Assembly: GCA_902779675.1 (NCBI GenBank)
Contig: CACZCK010000002.1
Location: 124,001 to 188,000, forward strand
DNA length: 64,000 bases
Direction of reading: 5' to 3'
Source: an uncultured Coriobacteriaceae bacterium
GTDB taxonomy: Bacteria; Actinomycetota; Coriobacteriia; Coriobacteriales; Atopobiaceae
Below the pieces are notes generated by a model. That model was given only the letters and a program-made list of their open reading frames with translations. It did not search any database and was not told the origin of the DNA. Shown one piece after another: positions 1-7,520 of this stretch. The position numbers and the translations under genes were made by a program. The number at the start of each line of letters is the position of its first letter. The first letter of the stretch is position 1.

Positions 1-250
1 TGCGCACATAGGGCTTGATCTCACCAAACGCCGACTGGCACACCAGCTCCATGGTGTCGCAGCAGCGCTCCGACGTGCTCGTGTAAAAGTGGTCGAACTC
101 TACGCCGCGCTTCGCAAGCTCCTCGCCGGCGATCCGGCACTGCTCGATACCGCGCGGCGTTATGGGAGAGTCGCACCAGCCTTGGCTCTTGTGCTGCACG
201 TTGAACAGGGTCTCGCAATGACGCATGGCGTACAGGAGCTTCTTTGACAC
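1..250 (-). CDS. Histidine phosphatase family protein, N-terminal part only
   Basis: The frame is open from a GTG at 250 to the left edge, giving the first 83 codons; the C-terminal part lies outside the window. The start of the phosphohistidine (phosphoglycerate mutase-like) fold is visible: R10-H11-C12-E13-T14 corresponds to the usual RHGET, with H11 the predicted phospho-acceptor, followed by WCDSPITPRG, typical of the family. The Gly of RHG is Cys here, which is unusual. A stop codon lies 12 codons upstream of the GTG and no ATG intervenes, which supports the GTG start; ATG at M9 would remove the beta strand before the catalytic His. The substrate cannot be inferred. Confidence 0.75.
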   Translation of the reverse strand, partial: MSKKLLYAMRHCETLFNVQHKSQGWCDSPITPRGIEQCRIAGEELAKRGVEFDHFYTSTSERCCDTMELVCQSAFGEIKPYVR

Positions 251-313
251 GGCTGCCTCACTCTGGTCGACGCTTGGATACGGTCATCAATTGTACCGCC
301 ACGTCATAGCAGA

Positions 314-354
314 AGCCCGCCCTGCGCCGGAATTGCCGGTGCGCAGAGCGGGCT
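314..354 (-). terminator. Hairpin terminator after the DUF362 gene
   Basis: AGCCCGC and GCGGGCT arms (314-320 and 348-354) plus inner GC pairs form a long stem just past the DUF362 stop at 399. The U-run on the minus strand is weak, so termination is inferred from position and stem strength. Confidence 0.5.
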
Positions 355-398
355 GTCGTCACCAAAACGAACGTCAACGCACGGACGCGAAGAGCTTC

Positions 399-1535
399 CT
401 ACCCCTCGAACGGCACCACGTGGGCCACCGCATCGGACAGGCTGACCTCGGTCTCGCCGTTGTCAAGGTCAAGCAGCTGATAGCGCCAGTTGCCCATGCC
501 CATCTCGTGCATGCACTCCAGCTGGCGGAAGCCATGGCGGGTGGTCATGCGCTCCTCGAGGTCGTGGTTGTGTACCAGACCGGCCTTGGTCATGGTCAGC
601 ACGAGGTCGACGCTGGCGGTATCGATGGCACAGATGTCGGTGGAGACCAGGATGCCCACGTTGGGCGTGACCACGGGTGCGGCGGCGGTGCCCTCGCAGT
701 CGCAGCTCACACTCATGTTGCGCAGCACGTTGATGTAGACCACGTGCTCGCCAAAGTGGTCGATGGTGGCCTTGGTCGACTCGGTGATCTTCTCCATCAG
801 CTCCTCGTTGACCACGCTCCACTGACTGCCCCAGCTCTCGCCGTTGTCGGACGTCTGGGTGTGGATCCACTTCTTGCCCTCCTTACCGGAGGCGCAGCCA
901 ATGCCGATGTTCTTGTTGGAGCCGCCGAAGCCGCCCATGGCATGGCCCTTGAAGTGCGTGAGCGTGAGCATGGAGTCGTAGTTGGCCAGGCTCGCGCCGA
1001 CGGCCATGGTGTCAAACCACTTGCCACCCTCGACGGGCCACTCAACATAGCCCTCGCTGTCGGTGATGTCCACTGGGCAGAAGGTCCAACCGTTGACCTT
1101 GAGGGTCTCGAGATGCTTCTCGGTGGTGTCGCGATCGCCAGCGTAGTAGGTGTTGGTCTCGACGATGGTCGCCTCGGGGAGGTCCTTGTCCACGAGCTCG
1201 GCCACCCACTCGCGCGGGATGATGTTGGGCCCGTGCTGCTCGCCGGTATGCAGCTTGATGGCCACCTTGCCATCGAGCTTGTCAGCCACCTTGGCAAAGG
1301 CCTTGCGCAGGCCGGCTGCAGAGAGGTCGCGCGTGAACCAGACGATGGACGCATCGCCGTCGCGCTGGTCAGCGGGAACGTAGACGTCTCCATTGGTTGC
1401 AGGTGTTGCGTTGTGAATGGCCATAGTGCCCTCCAGACTGGTCGATGGTGGCTCCGCGGTAGACGAACTCCGAGCGCAGGCCCCCAAGGCCAGCGCCTGA
1501 AGGCCCAAAAAGAAGGTCTCGCGACGCGTTAGCAT
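399..1535 (-). CDS. DUF362 domain protein with Tat-type lipoprotein signal
   Basis: 378 residues. The N-terminus carries a twin-arginine pattern (LTRRETFFLGL) and a lipobox (ALGAC, Cys20), so the protein is probably exported and lipid-anchored. The body matches the DUF362 family, with HFKGHAMGGFGGSNKN and GIGCASG motifs; no ferredoxin-type CxxCxxC cluster is seen. The ATG at 1535 overlaps the TAA of the upstream small gene (1529-1531), suggesting translational coupling. A second candidate start at 1424 (MAIHN) has a better ribosome site (GGAGGG) and would give a cytosolic protein; the signal-like leader makes me prefer 1535. The biochemical role of DUF362 is not established. Confidence 0.75.
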   Translation of the reverse strand: MLTRRETFFLGLQALALGACARSSSTAEPPSTSLEGTMAIHNATPATNGDVYVPADQRDGDASIVWFTRDLSAAGLRKAFAKVADKLDGKVAIKLHTGEQHGPNIIPREWVAELVDKDLPEATIVETNTYYAGDRDTTEKHLETLKVNGWTFCPVDITDSEGYVEWPVEGGKWFDTMAVGASLANYDSMLTLTHFKGHAMGGFGGSNKNIGIGCASGKEGKKWIHTQTSDNGESWGSQWSVVNEELMEKITESTKATIDHFGEHVVYINVLRNMSVSCDCEGTAAAPVVTPNVGILVSTDICAIDTASVDLVLTMTKAGLVHNHDLEERMTTRHGFRQLECMHEMGMGNWRYQLLDLDNGETEVSLSDAVAHVVPFEG

Positions 1536-1759
1536 GCAGGCTGCCCTTTGGTGGCGCGCTCCAAGTCGTAGATAGCCCAGTCTAACACGTCGATGGGACG
1601 CTGCGCCTCATGGAGGGCGTCCACCAGCTCCGAACGGTGGCAGCGCAGCATGCGCACGCAGGCATCCACCTCCCCGCGCTGCTCGAGCAAGAGATATCGC
1701 TCTGTCTGGGCTGCCGAAAAGCCCGTCGCCGCAAGCATCTCCCGTGTGTTCTGTGCCAT
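1529..1759 (-). CDS. Small helical protein of unknown function (76 aa)
   Basis: Start chosen at MAQN because GGAGG lies 8 bases upstream; a longer frame to 1786 has no ribosome site. The protein is predicted to be all helical (MLAATGFSAAQTERYLLL, then HRSELVDAL and DVLDWAIYDLE) and resembles the effector-helix region of MerR-type regulators without the DNA-binding part. It is coupled to the DUF362 lipoprotein by a stop/start overlap, so the two are probably co-transcribed. I do not recognise a named family. Confidence 0.6.
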   Translation of the reverse strand: MAQNTREMLAATGFSAAQTERYLLLEQRGEVDACVRMLRCHRSELVDALHEAQRPIDVLDWAIYDLERATKGQPAC

Positions 1760-1862
1760 GTGGCGCCTCCTCTCACCCCACAGCATACGAGAGCAGCGCC
1801 ATCCATAGCCAATACCTTGCTACAATGGCTAGCGATAACCTTCGAGCATTGTGGGGTCCCAT

Positions 1863-2750
1863 ATGGAGCTTCGTCACCTGCGCTACTTTTTGGCCGTCGC
1901 CCGCGAAGGAAACGTGACCCGCGCCGCCACGGCGCTGCACGTGACGCAGCCCACGTTGTCACGCCAGCTCGCCGACCTCGAGCACGAGCTTGGACGCGAG
2001 CTGCTGGTGCGCGAGAGCCGTGGGGTTACGCTCACCGACGATGGTATGCTGCTGCGCAAGCGCGCGGAGGAGATCGTGGCTTTGGCCGACCGCACCGAGC
2101 GCGAGATGCTTGCAGACGACTCGCAGGTGGAAGGCGACGTCTGGGTAGGCAGCGGCGAGTCGCGCACCATGGAGCTGGTGGCACGCACCATGACGCGTCT
2201 TGCCACCGAGCACCCTGGCATCAAGCTGCACCTGCACTCGGGCAACGCCAGCGACGTCGTGGAGCGCGTGGACAAGGGCCTGCTCGACTTTGGCATCATC
2301 ATCGGGCGCACCCCCGAGGCGCGCTTCGAGTCCATGGAGCTCCCGTCTCATGAGAGGTGGGGCGTGCTCGTCCTGCACGACGACCCGCTCGCGGCACAGA
2401 GCGTAGCCACCCGCGACGACCTTGTGGGGCGGCGGCTCATCATCTCCAACCAGCCCGCCGACGGCGAGGATGGTCTCTCGCACACCGAGAGGCGCCTGAA
2501 GCAACTCGGCGCCGACGTAGTTGCCACCTACACGCTACTGTACAACGCGTCGCTGCTGGTGGAGCAGGGCTTTGGCATCGCACTCTGCCTCGACGGGATC
2601 ATCGCCAGCGGAGAGGGCACGCCCTTTGCGTTCGTTCCCACCGACTTCCAGCCCGATATACATTCCTACATCATCTGGAAGCGCTTCCAGCCGCAGTCGC
2701 GGGCGGCCTCGACCTTCCTACGCGAGCTACGTAGGATCTGCGAACAATAA
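1863..2750 (+). CDS. LysR-family transcriptional regulator
   Basis: 295 residues, the usual LysR size. It begins MELRHLRYFLAVAREGN, the canonical winged helix-turn-helix start (residues 1-60, with TQPTLSRQLADLE as recognition helix region), followed by a periplasmic-binding-type effector domain (about 90-290). ATG at 1863 fits the family start; an in-frame ATG four codons earlier only adds MGSH. It is divergent from the small protein/DUF362 pair (start 1759), the usual arrangement for a LysR protein and its target, so control of that pair is a reasonable inference. The effector is unknown. Confidence 0.92.
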   Translation: MELRHLRYFLAVAREGNVTRAATALHVTQPTLSRQLADLEHELGRELLVRESRGVTLTDDGMLLRKRAEEIVALADRTEREMLADDSQVEGDVWVGSGESRTMELVARTMTRLATEHPGIKLHLHSGNASDVVERVDKGLLDFGIIIGRTPEARFESMELPSHERWGVLVLHDDPLAAQSVATRDDLVGRRLIISNQPADGEDGLSHTERRLKQLGADVVATYTLLYNASLLVEQGFGIALCLDGIIASGEGTPFAFVPTDFQPDIHSYIIWKRFQPQSRAASTFLRELRRICEQ

Positions 2751-2765
2751 CCCCCTGTGCGCGAA

Positions 2766-2799
2766 ACCGCCCCGGCGTCGTACGCAACGCCGGGGCGGT
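2766..2799. terminator. Bidirectional terminator between convergent genes
   Basis: Perfect 13-bp arms (2766-2778 and 2787-2799, ACCGCCCCGGCGT) with an 8-nt loop, followed on the plus strand by ATTTTTTCC. It separates the LysR gene from the convergent EIIB gene. Confidence 0.9.
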
Positions 2800-2822
2800 C
2801 ATTTTTTCCTTGTAGGGAGGAC

Positions 2823-3275
2823 CTACTTGTTCTTGCTGGCAACCCAGCGGCGATGGCTCACGTTGCGCGGCGCCGTCATCGACTTGGGCTCGTCGGGGAA
2901 GACCACCGGGTTGGGCGTGCCGTTGTTCCAGAGCTCGAGGACGTCCTCGGCCTCCTCGATCACCTGCTCGATGTCGATCTGGCCGTAGAGGCGCATGGGC
3001 AGGATGAACACCGGAATGCGCAGCTTGCCCTGCTTGACGGCATCCTTTGCCGGGTACTCGAGGTGCGGGCAGCACAGCGCCACGTCGACTTCGTCCTGGC
3101 GCTGGGTGACCCTACCCGAGCTGAACGCAGCCTGCTCGCCCCACAGCGCGGAGAACGGGATGAACTCCAGGAACACCTGGTCCTCCAGGCCCTTCTCCTT
3201 CAGCTGGCCGTTGAGATGAGCGGCCATCGTGCTCGACGAGAATCCTCCACCACAGCAGATAGCGATGCGAAGCAT
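2823..3275 (-). CDS. Orphan PTS EIIB, lactose/cellobiose type
   Basis: 150 residues from ATG 3275 with an AAGGGAAG ribosome site. It opens MLRIAICCGGGFSSSTMA, the phosphocysteine loop of the PTS IIB lactose/cellobiose family, with Cys7/Cys8 as phospho-acceptor candidates. The fold covers about residues 1-100; a 45-residue tail follows, longer than a typical EIIB. No EIIA or EIIC gene is adjacent, so it is an orphan component that either serves a permease elsewhere or acts as a phosphorylation sensor. It is divergent from an RpiR regulator with a palindrome between them, suggesting they form one regulatory unit. Confidence 0.85.
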   Translation of the reverse strand: MLRIAICCGGGFSSSTMAAHLNGQLKEKGLEDQVFLEFIPFSALWGEQAAFSSGRVTQRQDEVDVALCCPHLEYPAKDAVKQGKLRIPVFILPMRLYGQIDIEQVIEEAEDVLELWNNGTPNPVVFPDEPKSMTAPRNVSHRRWVASKNK

Positions 3276-3329
3276 GACGTACTTCCCTTCTTCCGTCCTC
3301 CCCTGGACCTTTGCCACCCTTAGTATGAA

Positions 3330-3355
3330 TGAAACAGAAGCGTAAGACTGTTTCA
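3330..3355. promoter_or_regulatory. Candidate RpiR operator
   Basis: Perfect inverted repeat TGAAACAG (3330-3337) and CTGTTTCA (3348-3355) with a 10-bp spacer, in the divergent region between the EIIB and RpiR genes. Some characterised RpiR/MurR-family sites contain GAAA/TTTC half-sites, so this is the most likely site for the adjacent regulator. Confidence 0.55.
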
Positions 3356-3462
3356 ATCCATTTCGCTTTTGGCGCTGGCAGGCGCCTTTTGCCTACCCGG
3401 CCGTTCCAAGCCGTTACCACCCTCAGCCATGCGCTACCGTCTTGGCAACGAAGGAGGCGGCC

Positions 3463-4401
3463 ATGAGTCACGACGAGAACCGAACCATCGACTTTGCACG
3501 CGAGGCGTCGCTCGGCATGCCTGGCTCTATCAAGCAGGTCGCCGACTTCCTGCTGAGCGAGGGAACCGGCATCGCTGGGATGACCATGCGTCAGATCGCC
3601 ACGAGCGCCTACACCTCTAAGCCCACGCTCGTGCGCTTTGCCAAACAGGCCGGCTATGCGGGATGGAAGGACTACCGCCACGACTTTCTGGTGGCTGCAG
3701 CCAGACTCGAGGAGGAGCAGTCCCAGAGGGCAGACGTAGACGTCAACTTCCCCTTTCAGGCAGGTGCGCCGGCAGACGAGGCGTTCGAGGGCATTGCCCG
3801 CATCCACCAGCTGGCCATCGACGAGGTGCGGCACTCGCTGGACCGCGATGCGCTCTCCCAGGCCGCCGACGCCATTGTCGGCGCACACGACGTCGCCTTC
3901 TTTGGCGCCATGCAGAACTACCACCTTGGAAGGGTGTTCGCCTCGAACCTCGGGATCATGGGCACGCTCTGTCGCACGCCAACGGGCGAGGAGGCGGCAG
4001 CGGTGGCCGGCCATCTCACACAGGGGGACTGCCTGGTAGTCGCTTCGTACTCGGGCGGCCTCACGGGCGTGTCCATGGCCCTCGTCCCCCAGGCCAAGCG
4101 CCGTGGCGCCACCGTTGTGGCCGTCACCAACTCGGAACGCAGTCCCCTTGGCGACCTCGCAGACCACACCCTGAGCTACGCCCCGCTCGAGCACCGGCAC
4201 ACAAAGGTGGGCACCTTCTACAGCAGCACATGCACCTCGCTCATCCTCAATGCCCTGTATGCCAGCTGCTGCGCCAAGCGCTTCGAGACGAGCGTCAAAA
4301 GCCGGTCATCGATTGTCAACAGCCTGCGTAACCTGAGACCCAACGACTTTGCCGACACGTTTGCCGACAAGACGGCGTGGCCCCAGGCAGACCGTCCCTA
4401 G
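3463..4401 (+). CDS. RpiR/MurR-family transcriptional regulator (HTH + SIS)
   Basis: 312 residues from ATG 3463, seven bases after GGAGG; a longer frame from 3442 lacks a ribosome site. Residues about 10-80 are the RpiR helix-turn-helix (MRQIATSAYTSKPTLVRFAK) and residues about 125-260 the SIS phosphosugar-binding domain (VAFFGAMQNYHLG, VVASYSGGLTGV, GATVVAVTN). RpiR proteins sense a phosphosugar through SIS. It is divergent from the orphan EIIB with a strong palindrome between them, so it probably controls that gene and itself. Confidence 0.92.
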   Translation: MSHDENRTIDFAREASLGMPGSIKQVADFLLSEGTGIAGMTMRQIATSAYTSKPTLVRFAKQAGYAGWKDYRHDFLVAAARLEEEQSQRADVDVNFPFQAGAPADEAFEGIARIHQLAIDEVRHSLDRDALSQAADAIVGAHDVAFFGAMQNYHLGRVFASNLGIMGTLCRTPTGEEAAAVAGHLTQGDCLVVASYSGGLTGVSMALVPQAKRRGATVVAVTNSERSPLGDLADHTLSYAPLEHRHTKVGTFYSSTCTSLILNALYASCCAKRFETSVKSRSSIVNSLRNLRPNDFADTFADKTAWPQADRP

Positions 4402-4441
4402 CCATCGGAGGCGCATCGCAACGCCGCCAGGGGCAAGGAGG

Positions 4442-4936
4442 CTAGATCTTCTCGAAGGCCAGACGCGGAAAGCGGTCCTCGTACACGTAGATGGTACCGC
4501 AGTGCACGAACCCCAGCTTGCGCAGCAGGTTCTGCATCACGACGTTGTCGGCATGGGTGTCGATGCGCAGGTGGCCGCACTGGGCAAATGCCCATTCAAG
4601 GCAGAACTGCCCCGTCCCGCGCACCGTGCCGTCAGACGCGATGCGATGCACCACGCCATAGGGACTCGCATCGAGCCATGCGCCATCGTCGATCTGCGCA
4701 TAGGTGGGTTCGACATCTGCGCCGCTGTCAAAGTAGAACACGCCCACGATCGCGCCGTCATGCTCGCACACGTAGCCCTTACCACAGGCCACGTCCTGCT
4801 CGACGATCGATCGCGGCGGCCAGTTGGTCGGCCCCCACTGGTTGGGGTTGCCCGTCTGCACCATGAATGCGCGCGCTCGCTCGTAAATCTGCATGATGCG
4901 ATCGATGTCACGCACGGTTGAATGCCGTATGAGCAC
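4442..4936 (-). CDS. GNAT-family N-acetyltransferase
   Basis: 164 residues. It starts MLIRHSTVRDIDRIMQIYERAR, the common GNAT opening, and has GTGQFCLEWAFAQCGHLRIDTHADN near the acetyl-CoA region, ending MQNLLRKLGFVHCGTIYV, the typical final strand-helix. It lies 12 bp downstream of the TetR gene on the same strand, so the pair is probably one operon and the acetyltransferase a target of that regulator. The acceptor substrate is unknown. Confidence 0.88.
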   Translation of the reverse strand: MLIRHSTVRDIDRIMQIYERARAFMVQTGNPNQWGPTNWPPRSIVEQDVACGKGYVCEHDGAIVGVFYFDSGADVEPTYAQIDDGAWLDASPYGVVHRIASDGTVRGTGQFCLEWAFAQCGHLRIDTHADNVVMQNLLRKLGFVHCGTIYVYEDRFPRLAFEKI

Positions 4937-4948
4937 AGCTGGTCCCCT

Positions 4949-5455
4949 TTAGCCAAGCAGCCCGTACACGAAGTCGGCAAGCGCCTCGGGACTCGGGTCG
5001 AAATCGGACACCGCCCACCTATACACCAGATTGTAGAGGCCGCCCGCAAGAAACGCCCGACGGGCGGACTCGCGCCTGTCGGGGCAGCCCACCCCAAAAG
5101 CGGTGTTGAACTCGGTACGCAGGACGTCAATGCGATCCGACCTGATGAGCAACTCGACCAGCCGCCGCTTGTCGTATATCTCACGCAGCATTGCCAGCAG
5201 ATACTCGTGAGGGTCATCTCGCCAGTAGTCGGGGCTCAAGCCCTCCAGCCATTCGCTGGCCATCTGGTGCACGGCACCCACCAGGACCTCGTCGAGGCTG
5301 TCGAAGTTGCGATAGAACGACACGCGCGCCACCTGCGCACGCGTCACGAGCTCGGTCACCGTAATCTCGTCGAGGCGCTTCTCTTCCAGCAGCTGCAGGA
5401 GCGCCTCCGTCAGGTTCCTTCGAACGACTCCGTTGGACTTGCGCGTCTTTTGCAT
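4949..5455 (-). CDS. TetR/AcrR-family transcriptional regulator
   Basis: 168 residues. The N-terminal helix-turn-helix is clear (LTEALLQLLEEKRLDEITV, then ARVSFYRNFDSLDEVLVGA, residues about 15-60), followed by a helical C-terminal ligand domain of the short TetR_C type. It is first in a two-gene operon with the GNAT enzyme. A perfect 16-bp palindrome lies about 75 bp upstream of its start, which would fit autoregulation. Confidence 0.9.
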   Translation of the reverse strand: MQKTRKSNGVVRRNLTEALLQLLEEKRLDEITVTELVTRAQVARVSFYRNFDSLDEVLVGAVHQMASEWLEGLSPDYWRDDPHEYLLAMLREIYDKRRLVELLIRSDRIDVLRTEFNTAFGVGCPDRRESARRAFLAGGLYNLVYRWAVSDFDPSPEALADFVYGLLG

Positions 5456-5529
5456 GATAGGTGTCCCTCGCCCTCAAACTCTCTGGCACGCGAATGTCTC
5501 ATATCCCGGCTACATTCTCACACCATGCC

Positions 5530-5545
5530 GTGCCATGTGTGGCAC
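5530..5545. promoter_or_regulatory. Candidate TetR operator
   Basis: GTGCCA TGTG TGGCAC, a perfect inverted repeat 75-90 bp upstream of the TetR start. On the minus strand a CATAAT -10-like hexamer lies just upstream of it, so a bound protein would sit near the transcription start. Assignment to this TetR is by position. Confidence 0.5.
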
Positions 5546-5611
5546 GCTCGTCCCCATTATGCACGATTGTCAGCAGAGTTGACACGTTCGCGTAGTCGGA
5601 CAAAACAGAAT

Positions 5612-5642
5612 CGGGACCTCCGCAGGTCATGCGGGGGTCCCG
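5612..5642 (-). terminator. Terminator after the ABM gene
   Basis: Arms CGGGACCTCCGCA (5612-5624) and TGCGGGGGTCCCG (5630-5642) pair with one mismatch around a 5-nt loop; the minus-strand 3' side continues ATTCTGTTTTG. It lies 29 bp past the ABM stop. Confidence 0.65.
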
Positions 5643-5670
5643 GAACTAATCGAGAGGATCACAGCTTGCG

Positions 5671-6312
5671 CTACCGCAGCGAGCCCTTGCTCGCAAGCGT
5701 GTCGGGGGTCAGCACGTGGAACTCCTTGTCGGCCACCAGGTCGTCGGTCGCGGCGATGTAGTCCTTGAAGTGCTGCGTGTCGCGATGGGCGGCATAGGCC
5801 TCGGCGTTGGCATAGACCTCCCAGAACACCCAGCGGCTCGGCTGGTCGGCCATAGTGGCCGCGTACATGACCAGCACGCCAGGCTCCACCTCGACGGCCG
5901 TGCGCATGTTGGCCGTAATGGCAGCCAGGAAGGCCTCCTCGCCACCGGGCTTGACGTCCACGAACACCAGATGCGGCTCGATAGCGCTGGGCTCGTTGAC
6001 CAACAGGCGCTCGGGCTTCTCGACCAGCAGCTGCGGCACCAGCTGATACACCGAACGACCCGTGAGCACCTTGCCGGCCATCTCGCCGAACGCCTTGAAG
6101 TGCGGCGAGGAGACGTGCGTGTTGTAGGCGTCGTCGTCGGCATAGACCTCAAAGACGTAGCAGGTCTTGGGGTCATCGGGGTCGTGGGTGGCATACATGG
6201 CCAGCGTGCCCGGCTCCACCTCGATGGAGGTGGTGAGGTTGTTGGCACCGACCTCGTTGTAGTACTGCTCCTGGGACATGTCGCGCTCGAGCTTGAACAG
6301 ACGGGTGATCAT
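5671..6312 (-). CDS. Tandem antibiotic-biosynthesis-monooxygenase (ABM) domain protein
   Basis: 213 residues from ATG 6312 (MITRLFKLE), preceded by GAGAGG. Two ABM-like ferredoxin folds are visible in tandem: residues about 1-95 (VEPGTLAMYATHDPDDPKT, YVFEVYADDDAYNTH) and about 110-205 (VEPGVLVMYAATMADQPSR, WVFWEVYANAEAYAAH), each ending with a HFK motif. ABM proteins act as cofactor-free oxygenases or small-ligand catalysts, often as dimers; the tandem form would make a one-chain pseudo-dimer. It follows the amidohydrolase gene by 52 bp on the same strand, suggesting a shared pathway, perhaps aromatic or quinone-like compounds. Confidence 0.82.
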   Translation of the reverse strand: MITRLFKLERDMSQEQYYNEVGANNLTTSIEVEPGTLAMYATHDPDDPKTCYVFEVYADDDAYNTHVSSPHFKAFGEMAGKVLTGRSVYQLVPQLLVEKPERLLVNEPSAIEPHLVFVDVKPGGEEAFLAAITANMRTAVEVEPGVLVMYAATMADQPSRWVFWEVYANAEAYAAHRDTQHFKDYIAATDDLVADKEFHVLTPDTLASKGSLR

Positions 6313-6364
6313 GATGCGTTCCTCTCTTTTGGTCGGATAGGTGATTTCTTGCCTTGCCCTTGGC

Positions 6365-7273
6365 CTACCCGACGAGCCGGCGGTAGTTATCCTCGAAGAT
6401 AGCCTGCTTGTCTTGGCCAGACACGTGCATGTCCTCGATGGCCTGCGAGATCTCGGCGGTCGCGCCGGCAGGCAGAATGCCCAACGGCGCATCAGTGCCA
6501 AACAGCACGTGCTCGATACCATAGAAGTCGGCAGCAAGGTCGAGGGCGCGGGGATTGCCCAGAATGGCCGTGTCGACATAGAACTTGCGCATGTCGGCGG
6601 CCTGCTCGGACGTCATGATACGGTCGATGCGCCCCGCAAAGAACGGTGCCATGCCGCCCGCGTGGTGCACGATCACCTTGAGCGTGGGGAGCTCCTTAAA
6701 GAGGTTGGCCTGAACCATCTGCAGCATGGCTTGGCTCAGCTCGTACTCCCAGCTAAAGACCAGATTGTTGTCGGGCTTGCGCAGGTCGAAGACCGGGTGC
6801 AGCCATGCGGGCGTGCCCGTCTGCGCAAGCGCCGCAAACAGCGGCCTAAACTCCTCGTCGGCGATACTCTTGCCCAGCGCGCGGGTAAAGATCTGGATGC
6901 CCACCACGTCGGGGTCTTCCGTCACGCGCTCGCGCACGATGCGCACGGCCTCGTCGATGTTGTTCATAGGCACCATAAGAACAGCAGCCTCAAACATGTC
7001 GCGGTTGGCACGCAGCATCTCCAGCAGCTCGTCGTTGCCCATAGCGCAGAGCTCGGCCGCGGTGGCCGGATCGACATAGTCTTCAGGCAGCGCGTTCACG
7101 TGGCTGATCACCTGGCGCGTCTGGCCGTCCCAATGCGAGCGACGCAGCTCCATGTCGGTGAGCACGGGGTTGTTGAAGAAGGCGTAGCGCTGGGGAATGG
7201 CTGGCTCGACCTCCTTCATGCGCCCGTAGAAGCGCGGGGGAAGCACATGGGCGAACACATCGATGCGAGACAT
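6365..7273 (-). CDS. Amidohydrolase-family (ACMSD/decarboxylase-type) protein
   Basis: 302 residues from ATG 7273 with AAGGAG at good spacing. The TIM-barrel signature of the amidohydrolase-2 family is present: MSRIDVFAHVLPPRFYG at the N-terminus, VIVHHAGGMAPFF near residue 200 and HVLFGTDAPLG near residue 260. The first metal motif reads DVFAH rather than the common DxHxH, so one metal-binding His may be missing. Family members include ACMS and hydroxybenzoate decarboxylases. It is upstream of the ABM protein in a probable operon and divergent from the LacI gene. Confidence 0.85.
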   Translation of the reverse strand: MSRIDVFAHVLPPRFYGRMKEVEPAIPQRYAFFNNPVLTDMELRRSHWDGQTRQVISHVNALPEDYVDPATAAELCAMGNDELLEMLRANRDMFEAAVLMVPMNNIDEAVRIVRERVTEDPDVVGIQIFTRALGKSIADEEFRPLFAALAQTGTPAWLHPVFDLRKPDNNLVFSWEYELSQAMLQMVQANLFKELPTLKVIVHHAGGMAPFFAGRIDRIMTSEQAADMRKFYVDTAILGNPRALDLAADFYGIEHVLFGTDAPLGILPAGATAEISQAIEDMHVSGQDKQAIFEDNYRRLVG

Positions 7274-7438
7274 GAGCACTCCTTCACACAAGTTAGACTC
7301 CACCGGCTCAAAGTATGCATCACAGAAAAGGAAGACCTCAATGCACAAACGGGCAACGGAATCAACAAGTGGACGATTCCGTGCAATCGTCCACCACGAG
7401 ACGAGCGAGGCAATTCGCATGCACAGAGCTGCCTTTTA

Positions 7439-7454
7439 TTGCATTTGCACACTT
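7439..7454. promoter_or_regulatory. Candidate LacI operator (lacI promoter copy)
   Basis: TGCA-TT-TGCA followed by CACT, about 70 bp before the lacI start. The 13-mer at 7441-7453 recurs with one mismatch at 16837-16849 in front of the sugar transport operon, pointing to one regulator binding both. A TATACT -10-like hexamer lies at 7493-7498. Confidence 0.55.
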
Positions 7455-7520
7455 CGACCATGCAAAGGGCAGGCGAAGGTGGTTGCCCATGTTATACTCT
7501 GCGCAGGGAAGTGAGGCCGT

